Shown here in pieces: positions 1 to 8,595 of a DNA stretch of 64,000 bases. The notes beneath the pieces were generated by a model. It did not search any database and was not told the origin of the DNA. It was given only the letters and a program-made list of their open reading frames with translations. The position numbers and the translations under genes were made by a program. Position 1 is the first letter of the stretch; each line of letters begins with the position of its first letter. Origin of the DNA: Pseudomonas sp. (GTDB lineage Bacteria > Pseudomonadota > Gammaproteobacteria > Pseudomonadales > Pseudomonadaceae); the NCBI RefSeq assembly GCF_030147005.1, contig NZ_JASLAW010000246.1, positions 77,690-141,689 of the forward strand. Direction: 5' to 3'.

Positions 1-450
1 CACATAGAACAGGTAGCCGAGCATTTTTACCGCGTCACGCTGTTGGCCTTCGCCGAGCAAGGCGGCCACCGGCACTTCCAGAAATTGACCCAGCAGGTCG
101 AGCAAGGCGGCTTCCATGGCGGTGACGGCATGAATGGTGATGCGCAGGTCAAAGGTTTGCAGGCCACGGCCGCCGGCATCGCGAGCGGCGAAGGCAGTGC
201 GCATCTGGTTCAGGATGCGCTGGTAGTGGCCGATCGGTTGGCCGATCACCAGGCTGCGCGCCTCTTCCAGGGTTTCGCGAATGCGTTCGCCGCCGGGCAC
301 TTCACCCACGCCGGTGTTGCCGCAGCTGTCCTTGAGAATCACGATATTGCGGGTAAAAAACGGCCCGTGGGCGCCGCTCAGATTTAACAGCATGCTGTCG
401 TGGCCGGCGACGGGGATGACTTGGAAATGGGTAACGACGGGAGTGTTCAT
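1..450 (-). CDS. gudD: Glucarate dehydratase (N-terminal part, cut by window edge)
   Basis: Enolase-superfamily enzyme that dehydrates D-glucarate to 5-keto-4-deoxyglucarate in the cytoplasm, the first step of glucarate catabolism. The start MNTPVVTHFQVIPVAGHDSM and the following SGAHGPFFTRNIVI, GVGEVPGGERIRETL and RDAGGRGLQTFDLR segments match the N-terminal domain of E. coli GudD closely as I recall it. Only about 150 codons are inside the window, so the catalytic barrel is not seen. It lies 18 bp downstream of the MFS transporter gene on the same strand and is very probably co-transcribed with it. Confidence 0.93.
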   Translation of the reverse strand, partial: MNTPVVTHFQVIPVAGHDSMLLNLSGAHGPFFTRNIVILKDSCGNTGVGEVPGGERIRETLEEARSLVIGQPIGHYQRILNQMRTAFAARDAGGRGLQTFDLRITIHAVTAMEAALLDLLGQFLEVPVAALLGEGQQRDAVKMLGYLFYV

Positions 451-468
451 GGCAAGGTCCTGATGAGC

Positions 469-1830
469 TTAAAGAGGTTTGCTGATGGCGCCGCTCGCGG
501 GCGCGGCGCCAGGCGAAGTCAGTGCGGCAGCGGGCGAAGTCCTGGCAAAGAACACCAGGATCGCCGCCAGCACCGAGGTGCCCGCCAGGGCGTAGAGGCC
601 GCCCTGGATCGATCCGGTGGTTTGCTCCAGGAAGCCAAACGTGGTCGGTGCTACAAAACCGCCGAGGTTACCGATGGAATTGATCAGCGCGATCACGGCG
701 GCGGCGATGCGCGCATCCAGATAGCCTTGGGGAATCGGCCAGAACAGCGAGGAGGCGGACTTGAAGCCGATCGCCGCAAAGCAGATCGCGACAAAGGCGA
801 AGACCGGCCCGCCGGTAGTGGACATGAACATCCCGGCAGCGGCAATCAACAGCGCGGCGGCAACCCAGGCTTGCTGGAACTTGAACTTGCCCGACAGCGA
901 GGCGAAGGCGTACATGGCGATGATCGAGATCAGCCACGGGATCGAGTTGAAGAAGCCGACCTGCACGTCAGTCAGGTCACCCATTTTCTTGATGATGCTC
1001 GGCAGCCAGAAGGTAGCGGCGTAAATGGTCAACTGGATGCAGAAGTACAAGGCGCAGAACAGCACGATTTGCCGGTCCTTGAGCAGCTTGCCGAGGGTGG
1101 GTTTGGCCGTGGTCAGCGCTTCACGCTCGCGCTGCTCCTGGTCGATGGCGCCCACCAGCGCGTCCTGCTCTTCGCGGGTCAGCCATTTGGCGTCGTGGGG
1201 TTTGGAGTCCAGCCAGAACCAGACAAAAAACGCCAGGGCCACGGAGGCGAGGCCTTCGAGGGCGAACATCCATTGCCAGCCGTGGAACCCGAACCCTTCG
1301 ATCTGCAACAGTACCCCCGACAACGGGCCGGAGATAAGCGACGCGACCGCCGAGCCGCTGAGGAAAATCGCAATGGCTTTGCCACGCTCGACGCCGGGCA
1401 ACCAGCGGGTGAAGTAATAGATCACCCCAGGGAAAAACCCGGCCTCGGCCACACCCAGCAGAAAGCGCAGGATATAGAACTGGGTTTCGTTCTGGATGAA
1501 GGCCATCAACGTGGCGACGATGCCCCAGGTGAACATGATGCGCGTCAGCCAGATGCGTGCGCCGACCTTCTGCAGCAGCATGTTGGAAGGCACTTCGAAG
1601 AGCGCATAACCGATGAAGAACAGCCCGGCACCCAGGCCGTAGGCCGCTGCGCCGATACCCAAATCATGCTCCATGTGCGTGCGCACGAAGCCGATATTGA
1701 CGCGGTCGATGTAGTTGAGGATGAACATGATCACGAACAGTGGGAGCACATGGCCCTTCACTTTGCTCACGGCGCGTGTGAGTACCGAATCATCTTTTGG
1801 AGCGGCAGATGCATGGCTTGAATTGTTCAC
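469..1830 (-). CDS. MFS transporter, anion:cation symporter type (probable glucarate uptake)
   Basis: A 453-residue protein with about twelve hydrophobic segments and ACS-family signatures: NYIDRVNIGFVRTHM in the first membrane segment, then GYALFEVPSNMLLQKVGAR. These features are typical of the tartrate/phthalate/galactonate-type branch. It should import a carboxylated sugar acid with protons across the inner membrane. The substrate is inferred from its neighbour: it is immediately upstream of gudD, and a FadR-type regulator is divergent to it. Sequence alone does not separate glucarate from galactarate or related acids. Confidence 0.85.
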   Translation of the reverse strand: MNNSSHASAAPKDDSVLTRAVSKVKGHVLPLFVIMFILNYIDRVNIGFVRTHMEHDLGIGAAAYGLGAGLFFIGYALFEVPSNMLLQKVGARIWLTRIMFTWGIVATLMAFIQNETQFYILRFLLGVAEAGFFPGVIYYFTRWLPGVERGKAIAIFLSGSAVASLISGPLSGVLLQIEGFGFHGWQWMFALEGLASVALAFFVWFWLDSKPHDAKWLTREEQDALVGAIDQEQREREALTTAKPTLGKLLKDRQIVLFCALYFCIQLTIYAATFWLPSIIKKMGDLTDVQVGFFNSIPWLISIIAMYAFASLSGKFKFQQAWVAAALLIAAAGMFMSTTGGPVFAFVAICFAAIGFKSASSLFWPIPQGYLDARIAAAVIALINSIGNLGGFVAPTTFGFLEQTTGSIQGGLYALAGTSVLAAILVFFARTSPAAALTSPGAAPASGAISKPL

Positions 1831-2067
1831 AATTCAAAACTCCCCCTGATTTATTTTTGTGCGGGTTTGTGTGTCCTGTTGATAGACATCATACAAGTGG
1901 GTTTTCGGCATTCGCAATGCGGCGGTGAGTATTTTGTTCTTATAAGACGGCGTGAAATTAGCTTTTTTGGTTATTTGCGCCGCTTTTATTGAGGTTTAGG
2001 CTGATTTTTTTCAGCCGTTTCAGGCCTGTTTTCATCCGGGCGCGAATAACAGAGCTTAACGTGAGAC

Positions 2068-2094
2068 GAGTCATACAGATTGGTTGTCATACAA
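2068..2094. promoter_or_regulatory. Probable GntR/FadR-type operator pair
   Basis: The 345-bp gap between the divergent transporter and regulator genes holds TTGTCATACAA at 2084-2094, an exact fit to the FadR-subfamily operator pattern TNGTNNNACNA. GAGTCATACAG at 2068-2078 keeps the GT-N3-AC core; its centre is 16 bp away. A third partial copy, ACATCATACAA at 1886-1896, sits close to the transporter start. The run TCATACAAGTGGG is shared by the first and last sites. I infer control by the adjacent regulator. Confidence 0.6.
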
Positions 2095-2175
2095 GTGGGG
2101 TTTTTAACGCGCAAGCAATGTGTACTCCCGACAGGGTGTTAAGCTGCCCTCAGCCCAACCCATGGACCCGTAGCC

Positions 2176-2886
2176 ATGCCCATTGAAAGCGGAACTCTTG
2201 TGCGCAAACGTTCGAATAATCTGGCCCAAGGCGTGGTCGAGGCGCTGACCCAGCGCATCCTGCTCGGGCAACTCAAACCCGGTGAAAAGCTGCCTTCGGA
2301 ATCCACCATCGTGTTGGAGCACGGCGTGAGCCGCACGGTGGTGCGCGAGGCGATTTCCAAGCTGCAGGCCTCCGGGCTGGTGGAAACGCGCCACGGCATC
2401 GGCACCTTTGTGCTGGAGCAACAGGCCCAACAAGGTTTGCGCTTGCATGTGGACACGGTCGCCAGCGTGCGTAACATGCTCGAGCTGCGCCTGGGCCTGG
2501 AGGTGCAGGCCGTGGCGCTGGCTGCGTTGCGCAGGCATGACGAACAGCTCGCACGCATGCGCGAGGCGCTGGACGATTACCAGGCTTCGCTCGCCAACAA
2601 CGACAGCTGCGTGGAAGAGGACAAACGCTTTCATCAACTGATCGCCGAAGCCACCGGCAATACCTTCTTCACGGAAATCATGCTGCACCTGGGCAATGCG
2701 ATGATCCCACGCACTCAGGTGCTGGGCGCCGAACGCGGCGGTGCCGACTTTGCCAGGCTGGGGCAGTTGGCGAACCTGGAGCATGAGGCGATCTTTAATG
2801 CAATCAAGCGCCAGGACCCGGACGCGGCACGTGCCGCCATGGTGCTGCACCTGACCAACAGCCGGGACCGGTTTTCCGGGGAATGA
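2176..2886 (+). CDS. FadR-subfamily GntR transcriptional regulator
   Basis: A 236-residue DNA-binding regulator. Residues about 10-75 form the winged helix of the GntR family (LAQGVVEALTQRILLGQLKPGEKLPSE, then SRTVVREAISKLQASGLVETRHGIGTFV). Residues about 90-230 are the helical FCD ligand-binding domain, with the D..FH and late H residues that usually bind a metal and an organic acid (EDKRFHQLIAEATGN, LEHEAIFNAIKRQDPDAARAAMVLHL). It is divergent to the glucarate transporter and gudD, so it probably represses them and is released by glucarate or a breakdown product. Confidence 0.88.
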   Translation: MPIESGTLVRKRSNNLAQGVVEALTQRILLGQLKPGEKLPSESTIVLEHGVSRTVVREAISKLQASGLVETRHGIGTFVLEQQAQQGLRLHVDTVASVRNMLELRLGLEVQAVALAALRRHDEQLARMREALDDYQASLANNDSCVEEDKRFHQLIAEATGNTFFTEIMLHLGNAMIPRTQVLGAERGGADFARLGQLANLEHEAIFNAIKRQDPDAARAAMVLHLTNSRDRFSGE

Positions 2887-2899
2887 CAAGGAACCACCG

Positions 2900-3595
2900 T
2901 TGAACGAACACACCTTGTCCATGCGCCTTGAGCGCGTGGCAGCGAACGTACAGAACGGCGCGCGCCTGGCCGATATCGGCTCGGACCACGGCTACCTGCC
3001 GGTGGCGCTGATGCGCCGTGGCGTGATCACCGCGGCGGTGGCGGGGGAGGTGGCCACCACGCCGTTTCAGGCGGCCCAGCGCACCGTGCGCGACAATAGC
3101 CTGCAGGCGCACATTAGCGTGCGCCTGGCCAATGGTCTGGCGGCGATTGAACCTGGGGACGGGATCACCGCAGTCAGCCTTTGCGGCATGGGCGGCGAGA
3201 CGATTCGCGACATTCTCGACAGCGGCAAGGGCCACTTGAGCGGCCGCGAACGCCTGGTCCTGCAACCCAACGGCGGCGAGCAACCGTTGCGCCTGTGGCT
3301 GATGAACAACGGTTACCGCATCCTTCACGAAGAGCTGCTGCGGGAAAACCGTTTTTACTACGAGATCATCGTTGCCGAACGCACGGAGCCTGTGGCCTAC
3401 ACCGATGAAGAGCTGTATTTCGGCCCGCTGCAAATGCAATCACGCAGCCCGCAGTTCCTGGCCAAGTGGCAGCGCATGCTGCGCCAGAAGCACAAAACCC
3501 TGAGCAGTTTTGAGCAGGCGCGGCAGGCCGTTGCGCAGGAGAAGGTGCAGGAGGTTGCCCGGCACGCTCGCTGGATTGCACAGTTGCTCGATTGA
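2900..3595 (+). CDS. trmK: tRNA (adenine(22)-N(1))-methyltransferase TrmK
   Basis: SAM-dependent methyltransferase predicted to make m1A22 in tRNA. The nucleotide-binding motif LADIGSDHGYLPVALMRRG, the GMGG motif and LQPNGGEQPLRLWLMNNGY match TrmK (YqfN) of Bacillus. A Rossmann domain fills roughly residues 15-150 and a helical C-terminal part follows. The start is TTG at 2900, chosen because MNEHTLSMRLERVA lines up with the B. subtilis N-terminus; an ATG seven codons later is the alternative. It begins 13 bp after the GntR gene and is probably read through from it. A hairpin terminator follows at 3660. Confidence 0.88.
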   Translation: MNEHTLSMRLERVAANVQNGARLADIGSDHGYLPVALMRRGVITAAVAGEVATTPFQAAQRTVRDNSLQAHISVRLANGLAAIEPGDGITAVSLCGMGGETIRDILDSGKGHLSGRERLVLQPNGGEQPLRLWLMNNGYRILHEELLRENRFYYEIIVAERTEPVAYTDEELYFGPLQMQSRSPQFLAKWQRMLRQKHKTLSSFEQARQAVAQEKVQEVARHARWIAQLLD

Positions 3596-3659
3596 CTGCA
3601 CCGCACCCGGCCCGTGCGCACGCGAATGAAACCACCGGTTACCGTTTCACTCTGCACAC

Positions 3660-3680
3660 TGGGGCCTTTTGCCCCATTTT
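3660..3680 (+). terminator. Rho-independent terminator after trmK
   Basis: Stem TGGGGC/GCCCCA with loop CTTTT, followed by TTTT. It lies 64 bp past the trmK stop and before the chemoreceptor promoter region. Confidence 0.75.
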
Positions 3681-3826
3681 CGCGCACCCCAGCGTACGCC
3701 CGCCCCGCCAGCCCGCCAGTTTGTGGCCCTTGCCCTTACGGCCCGTATCTTGCTAGAGCCAGACTAATCAATGACATGGCATTTTGCTTCTAGTCATTTT
3801 CAGGTTGTTTTAGAGAGCGCTCGGCC

Positions 3827-5884
3827 ATGCACAGTCTTCTATCACCCGGTATCCGTCTGCTCGGCCGTTTCGGCTTTGCGCGCAAGTTCCAGATTCTGTT
3901 TTTCCTGTTCATGCTGCCCCTGGCCGGGAGCCTCTGGTTGATCGGCGCTGACTATCGCGACAAGCTGACCGTGATTTCCAGCGAGCAGTCCGGTGTTCAG
4001 CAACTGCTTGCCCTGGAAGCGCTGGATAGCCAATTGACCGCGCAACGCAACCTGGCCGCTCGCTGGAAAGCCCTGGATATTCTGCATGCCCCAACGCCTG
4101 CGGCACGCACTGCCATGGACAAGGTGGATGCCGGCAACCCGGCGATTGTGCAGAGCCTGCAAGCCCTGGGCGATGCCCTCACAGCCCACAACGCCAGCGC
4201 CGACACCCGTGCGCGTTTCGAGGCGTTGCAGGCGAGCGTCAAGGGCATGGATACCCAGTCCCTGCGCACGGTGGGGTGGTGGCCGGACGGCTACGACCGG
4301 TTCACCGCCGCGCTGACTGCGCTGCAAACACTGCGCGAGCAAATCACCCTCGACAATGGCCTGATCCTCGACCCGTGGCTGGAAACCTTCCTGCTGATGC
4401 AGATTTCCACCCAACACACGCCGGACCTGATCGAGCGCATCGGCCGTACCGCCAGCGTGGGGCAGTCATCCATTGCGTCTGGGCAGTTCACCTTGCAAAG
4501 CCGCTTGCAGATGCGCGACCTGCGCGGCCGCATCGGCGATGCGCGAGACCAGCTGGTCAAGGCTGCCGCGTCGCTCAAAGCCAAGCAATACCCAGGAATC
4601 GAGCCGTGGACCGCGCAATACGACAGCAGCCTGCAACTGCTCGATAACGAACTCAAGGCCTTGGACGACGGTGTGTTTGGCGGCACCATCAAGCTCGACA
4701 CCGCAGCTTTCGACCGCAGTATCGACAGCATGCTCGGCGCGTTGGGTGCGTTGCGCAGCCAGTCGCTGAACTCATTGAATAATCGCCTGAGCGACTACCG
4801 CGACCGTTCGCTCAAACAGTTTATTCCCGTGGCGGCGACGTTCAGCCTGCTCGCCCTGGCGGCGCTGTACCTGTTCATTTGCCTGCAAGCCTCGATCCGC
4901 CGCAGCACCGAGGGCATCAACACGCTCGCCGAATCCCTGCGCGACGGCAACCTGTGCGTGGAGGTGGCCGTTGAAGGGCGTGATGAACTGGCAGCGATCA
5001 GCAGGGCGCTCAACGTTGCTGTCGTGCAATTGCGCGCCAGCCTGCTGGGGGTCAATCATGAAACCCAACAGCTGGGCTCGGCGGTGCGCACGCTCAACGC
5101 GCAATCGGGCAGTACCCTCACCGAAGTCGAAGACCAGCAACACCAGATCAGCCAGATTGCCGCCGCCGCCACTCAATTGGCCGCCACGTCGATGGGCGTC
5201 GCCAAAAGCTGCGAACAGGCCTCGGGCAGCGCGCAGCACACCCGGCGCATCGCCGAAGACAGCAGCCGCGACAGCCAGCGCACCACGGCCAGCATTCAGC
5301 AACTCAACCAGCGCCTGACCGACACCGCCAACGCCCTGGAGCAAGTCAGCCAGCAGGGCCAGCAGATCCAGTCGGTGGTCGATACCATTCGCGGCATCGC
5401 CGAACAGACCAACCTGCTGGCGCTCAACGCCGCCATCGAAGCCGCCCGCGCAGGCGAACAGGGCCGGGGGTTTGCCGTGGTGGCCGATGAAGTGCGCAGC
5501 CTGTCGCAACGCACTCAAGCCTCGACGGCGCAGATCGCCGACACCGTGGACAGCCTGCGCGCCACGGTCAGCCAGGCCGTCACATTGATGGGCGCCGCTT
5601 GCGATCAGGCGCTGAGCGACGCCGAGTCCGTCACCGGCCTGGGCGCACGCTTGGGCGAGATCGCCGGCGCGGTGCAAAACGTCACCGACACCCTGACGCA
5701 CATTGCGGCGGCCGTGGAGGAGCAAGCCGCGACCGCAGATGAGGTCAGCGGCAATATCCAGCAAGTGGATCAGGCTGCGGGGCGCTTGCTGGAAGGCGCA
5801 CGGGCGGTAAACCAGGCCGCCGATACCTTGAGTAAAGGCAGCCAGGCGTTGAGTGACAATACGGCGCGGTTCCGCTTGAGCTGA
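3827..5884 (+). CDS. Methyl-accepting chemotaxis protein with large periplasmic domain
   Basis: A 685-residue chemoreceptor. A membrane segment at about residues 22-42 (FLFMLPLAGSLWLIG) is followed by a roughly 290-residue periplasmic sensor domain that I cannot assign to a ligand. A second membrane segment (about 332-355, FSLLALAALYLFICL), a HAMP region and the cytoplasmic signalling domain follow. The signalling tip RGIAEQTNLLALNAAIEAARAGEQGRGFAVVADEVR is intact in the DNA. It should feed the CheA/CheW array. It stands alone as a single gene. Right after the stop lies a GC repeat and an uninterrupted run of ten G at 5912-5921. Confidence 0.92.
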   Translation: MHSLLSPGIRLLGRFGFARKFQILFFLFMLPLAGSLWLIGADYRDKLTVISSEQSGVQQLLALEALDSQLTAQRNLAARWKALDILHAPTPAARTAMDKVDAGNPAIVQSLQALGDALTAHNASADTRARFEALQASVKGMDTQSLRTVGWWPDGYDRFTAALTALQTLREQITLDNGLILDPWLETFLLMQISTQHTPDLIERIGRTASVGQSSIASGQFTLQSRLQMRDLRGRIGDARDQLVKAAASLKAKQYPGIEPWTAQYDSSLQLLDNELKALDDGVFGGTIKLDTAAFDRSIDSMLGALGALRSQSLNSLNNRLSDYRDRSLKQFIPVAATFSLLALAALYLFICLQASIRRSTEGINTLAESLRDGNLCVEVAVEGRDELAAISRALNVAVVQLRASLLGVNHETQQLGSAVRTLNAQSGSTLTEVEDQQHQISQIAAAATQLAATSMGVAKSCEQASGSAQHTRRIAEDSSRDSQRTTASIQQLNQRLTDTANALEQVSQQGQQIQSVVDTIRGIAEQTNLLALNAAIEAARAGEQGRGFAVVADEVRSLSQRTQASTAQIADTVDSLRATVSQAVTLMGAACDQALSDAESVTGLGARLGEIAGAVQNVTDTLTHIAAAVEEQAATADEVSGNIQQVDQAAGRLLEGARAVNQAADTLSKGSQALSDNTARFRLS

Positions 5885-6027
5885 GGCGGAGGCCACCTAC
5901 GCGCGCGCGCAGGGGGGGGGGCGGGTTTTGGGTGAATACGGCCGCCACTTGAGTAAGACAACCCGAACGCTTCGGCGACGGTGTAGTCTTTCGTTATGCA
6001 AACCCATGTCTATTCAGCGGAGCGCCC

Positions 6028-6654
6028 ATGATCACTGTCCACCATCTCAACAACTCGCGTTCCCAACGCATCCTCTGGCTGCTCGAAGAACTCAGCCTGC
6101 CCTATGAAATCAAGCGCTACCAACGCGACCCGAAAACCAACCTCGCGCCCGCCGAGCTCAAAGCGATTCACCCCCTGGGTAAATCGCCGGTGATCGAGGA
6201 CGGTTCCCGCGTAGTGATCGAATCGGCCGCCATCATCGACTACCTGATCCGCCGCCACGGCAACGGTCAACTGCAACCTGATCCGGCCAGCGCCACCTAC
6301 GACCAATACGTGCAATGGCTGCATTTCGCCGAGGGCTCGGCGATGTTGCCGCTGATGCTCAACCTCTACGTCGGGCGCCTGGGTGACGCGGGCGCACCGT
6401 TGCATCCACGCATTGAGTCGGAGCTGGCCAACTACCTCGGCTACCTGAATGACGTGCTCGCACAAACGCCTTACCTGGTGGGTGACGAACTGACCGGCGC
6501 GGATATCCAGATGAGCTTTATCGCCGAGGTTGCCATGGCTCAGGGCAAGTTGCCGGCGTATCCGAACCTGGCGGCATGGTTGGACAAACTCCAGCAACGC
6601 CCGGCCTATCGCAAGGCGGTGGAGCAGGGCGGCGAGTACGCCTTCGCCAAGTAG
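6028..6654 (+). CDS. Glutathione S-transferase family protein
   Basis: A 208-residue cytosolic GST. The thioredoxin-like N-domain (about 1-80) has the likely catalytic Ser in LNNSRSQRILWLLEEL, the cis-Pro motif HPLGKSPVIEDG and the glutathione-contacting ESAAIIDYL. The all-helical C-domain includes LTGADIQMSF, the usual N-capping motif. It should conjugate glutathione to electrophiles or act as a peroxidase; the substrate cannot be read from sequence. It is a single gene ahead of the OPT transporter. Confidence 0.9.
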   Translation: MITVHHLNNSRSQRILWLLEELSLPYEIKRYQRDPKTNLAPAELKAIHPLGKSPVIEDGSRVVIESAAIIDYLIRRHGNGQLQPDPASATYDQYVQWLHFAEGSAMLPLMLNLYVGRLGDAGAPLHPRIESELANYLGYLNDVLAQTPYLVGDELTGADIQMSFIAEVAMAQGKLPAYPNLAAWLDKLQQRPAYRKAVEQGGEYAFAK

Positions 6655-6736
6655 AGGCACTTGGAAGGGCGGAACCTTCCAGCTCGGCAGCGCTCACTTA
6701 TGAGGTGGCGCTGCCTTCTGGCCGAAAGGAATCTGC

Positions 6737-8461
6737 ATGCATCCCAGCCCGACAACCAACCCCGTAGAACGCGAACTCAGCGTGCGAGCCGTAACCACCG
6801 GCGCCTTGCTCGGTGTGCTGCTGACCCCGTCCAATGTCTACGCCGGCCTTAAGATAGGCTGGTCGTTCAACATGTCGATCATCGCCCTGCTGATTGGCTA
6901 TGCCATCTGGCAGGGCCTGGCCAAACGCTCTGCCGCGTCGTTGCCGTGGACGCTGCACGAAAGCAATATCAACCAGACCGTCGCCTCGGCCGCCGCGTCG
7001 ATCATTTCCGGCGGGTTGGTTGCGCCCATCCCGGCCTACACCTTGCTGACGGGCAACCAGCTGGAGGCGGTCCCGATGATCGCCTGGGTGTTTTCCGTAA
7101 GCTTCCTGGGTATCTGGATCGCATGGTACCTGCGGCCCTCATTGCTCAACGACAAGGCGCTGAAATTTCCCGAGGGCATGGCCACCCTGGAGACCTTGCT
7201 GCATATCTACAACCACGGCCGCGAAGCCGCGACACGCTTGAAAGTGCTGCTCGGCGCCGCGTTGCTGTCGGGGCTGGTCAAGTGGGCGGATACCTTCCTG
7301 TGGGCATTCCCACGCTGGTCGCCTACGGCCCAGCTTGAACGCCTGACATTTACCAGTGACCCGTCGCTGTTGCTGCTCGGTTTTGGCGGCATCATTGGCA
7401 TCCGCGTGGGCCTGACCTTGCTGCTCGGCGCCCTGCTGGCCTGGGGTGGGCTGGGGCCATGGCTGTTGGCGCAAGGGCTTGTGAACATAGCGCCGGGCAG
7501 CAGCGGCCCGCAATTCGCCGCGATGGTGGAGTGGCTGCTGTGGCCGGGGGTGAGCCTGATGGTGTGTTCTACCCTGGCGTCTCTGGGGATTCGCTTATGG
7601 GCGTTGCACCGAACCACCCGGGCAGGCGGCGGCACGCCCTGGACGATTCCTCGGCCGGGCCCGGCGGCCGGTTTTGCCTTGGCTATCCTGCTGGTGGTGA
7701 GCCTGCAAGCGTTGCTGTTCGGTATCAACCTGTGGATGGCGCTGCTCACCATCCCGCTGGCAATCTGCCTGGCCGCCGTGGCGGCCCGCGTGGTGGGCGC
7801 CACCGGCATTCCGCCGATTGGCGCGATTGGGCAGTTGTCCCAACTGAGTTTTGGCATCGTCGCGCCGGGGCAGGTGCCCATCAACCTGATGAGCGCCAAC
7901 ACGGCCGGCGGCTCGGCCGGGCAGTGCACGGACTTGATGAATGACTTCAAGGTCGGCAAGGCGATCGGCGCCACGCCTCACAAGCAGGTGATCGCGCAAA
8001 TCCTGGGGATTTTTGTCGGCAGCATTGTCGGCGTATTCGCCTACCTGGCGCTGATCCCCGACCCACAGACCATGTTGCTCACCGAACAATGGCCGGCCCC
8101 GGCCGTGGCCACCTGGAAAGCCGTGGCGCAAACCCTGACCCATGGGCTGGACTCCTTGTCGCCGAGCATTCGCTGGGCCATCGGCATCGCGGGCCTGGTC
8201 GGAATAGTGCTGGGTGGGCTCGACAGCACCTTGCCCGCGCACCGGGCCCGCTACTTGCCCAGCGCCGCCGCATTGGGATTGGCCTTTGTATTGCCCGCCT
8301 CGGTGTCGCTGATGATGGCGCTGGGCGCGGTGATCACGTGGTGGGCGAGCTGTCGTTGGCCAAGCCTTACCGAACGTTTTGCGATTACCGCGGCGGCAGG
8401 CTTGATCGCCGGGGAGAGCATTACCGGGGTTGGGGCCTCGCTGTGGCAGATGATCAATTAA
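6737..8461 (+). CDS. OPT family oligopeptide transporter
   Basis: A 574-residue inner-membrane protein with about fifteen hydrophobic segments. It begins with ELSVRAVTTGALLGVLLTPSNVYAGLKIGWS, the typical N-terminus of the bacterial branch of the OPT family. KFPEGMATLETLL and NTAGGSAGQCTDLMNDFKVG are further family signatures. Members move peptides or peptide-like metal chelators by proton symport. No peptidase or siderophore gene is adjacent, so the substrate stays open. Confidence 0.88.
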   Translation: MHPSPTTNPVERELSVRAVTTGALLGVLLTPSNVYAGLKIGWSFNMSIIALLIGYAIWQGLAKRSAASLPWTLHESNINQTVASAAASIISGGLVAPIPAYTLLTGNQLEAVPMIAWVFSVSFLGIWIAWYLRPSLLNDKALKFPEGMATLETLLHIYNHGREAATRLKVLLGAALLSGLVKWADTFLWAFPRWSPTAQLERLTFTSDPSLLLLGFGGIIGIRVGLTLLLGALLAWGGLGPWLLAQGLVNIAPGSSGPQFAAMVEWLLWPGVSLMVCSTLASLGIRLWALHRTTRAGGGTPWTIPRPGPAAGFALAILLVVSLQALLFGINLWMALLTIPLAICLAAVAARVVGATGIPPIGAIGQLSQLSFGIVAPGQVPINLMSANTAGGSAGQCTDLMNDFKVGKAIGATPHKQVIAQILGIFVGSIVGVFAYLALIPDPQTMLLTEQWPAPAVATWKAVAQTLTHGLDSLSPSIRWAIGIAGLVGIVLGGLDSTLPAHRARYLPSAAALGLAFVLPASVSLMMALGAVITWWASCRWPSLTERFAITAAAGLIAGESITGVGASLWQMIN

Positions 8462-8595
8462 TGGGCTGCGAACACCACGCGGCGCGTGGGCCAGAATGTC
8501 GAGATCAGACACGATGATGACGCGCTCAGGCTACTTGGGCGTTGCGCGGCGCACTTAAGGTGAGGGGTACTGGTCGCCTGAGAACAACAAAAACA

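Noticed and set aside
400..1821. 473-codon open frame on the + strand
   Set aside because: It is the complementary shadow of the MFS transporter gene; the translation is Gly/Arg/Gln-rich with no family features.
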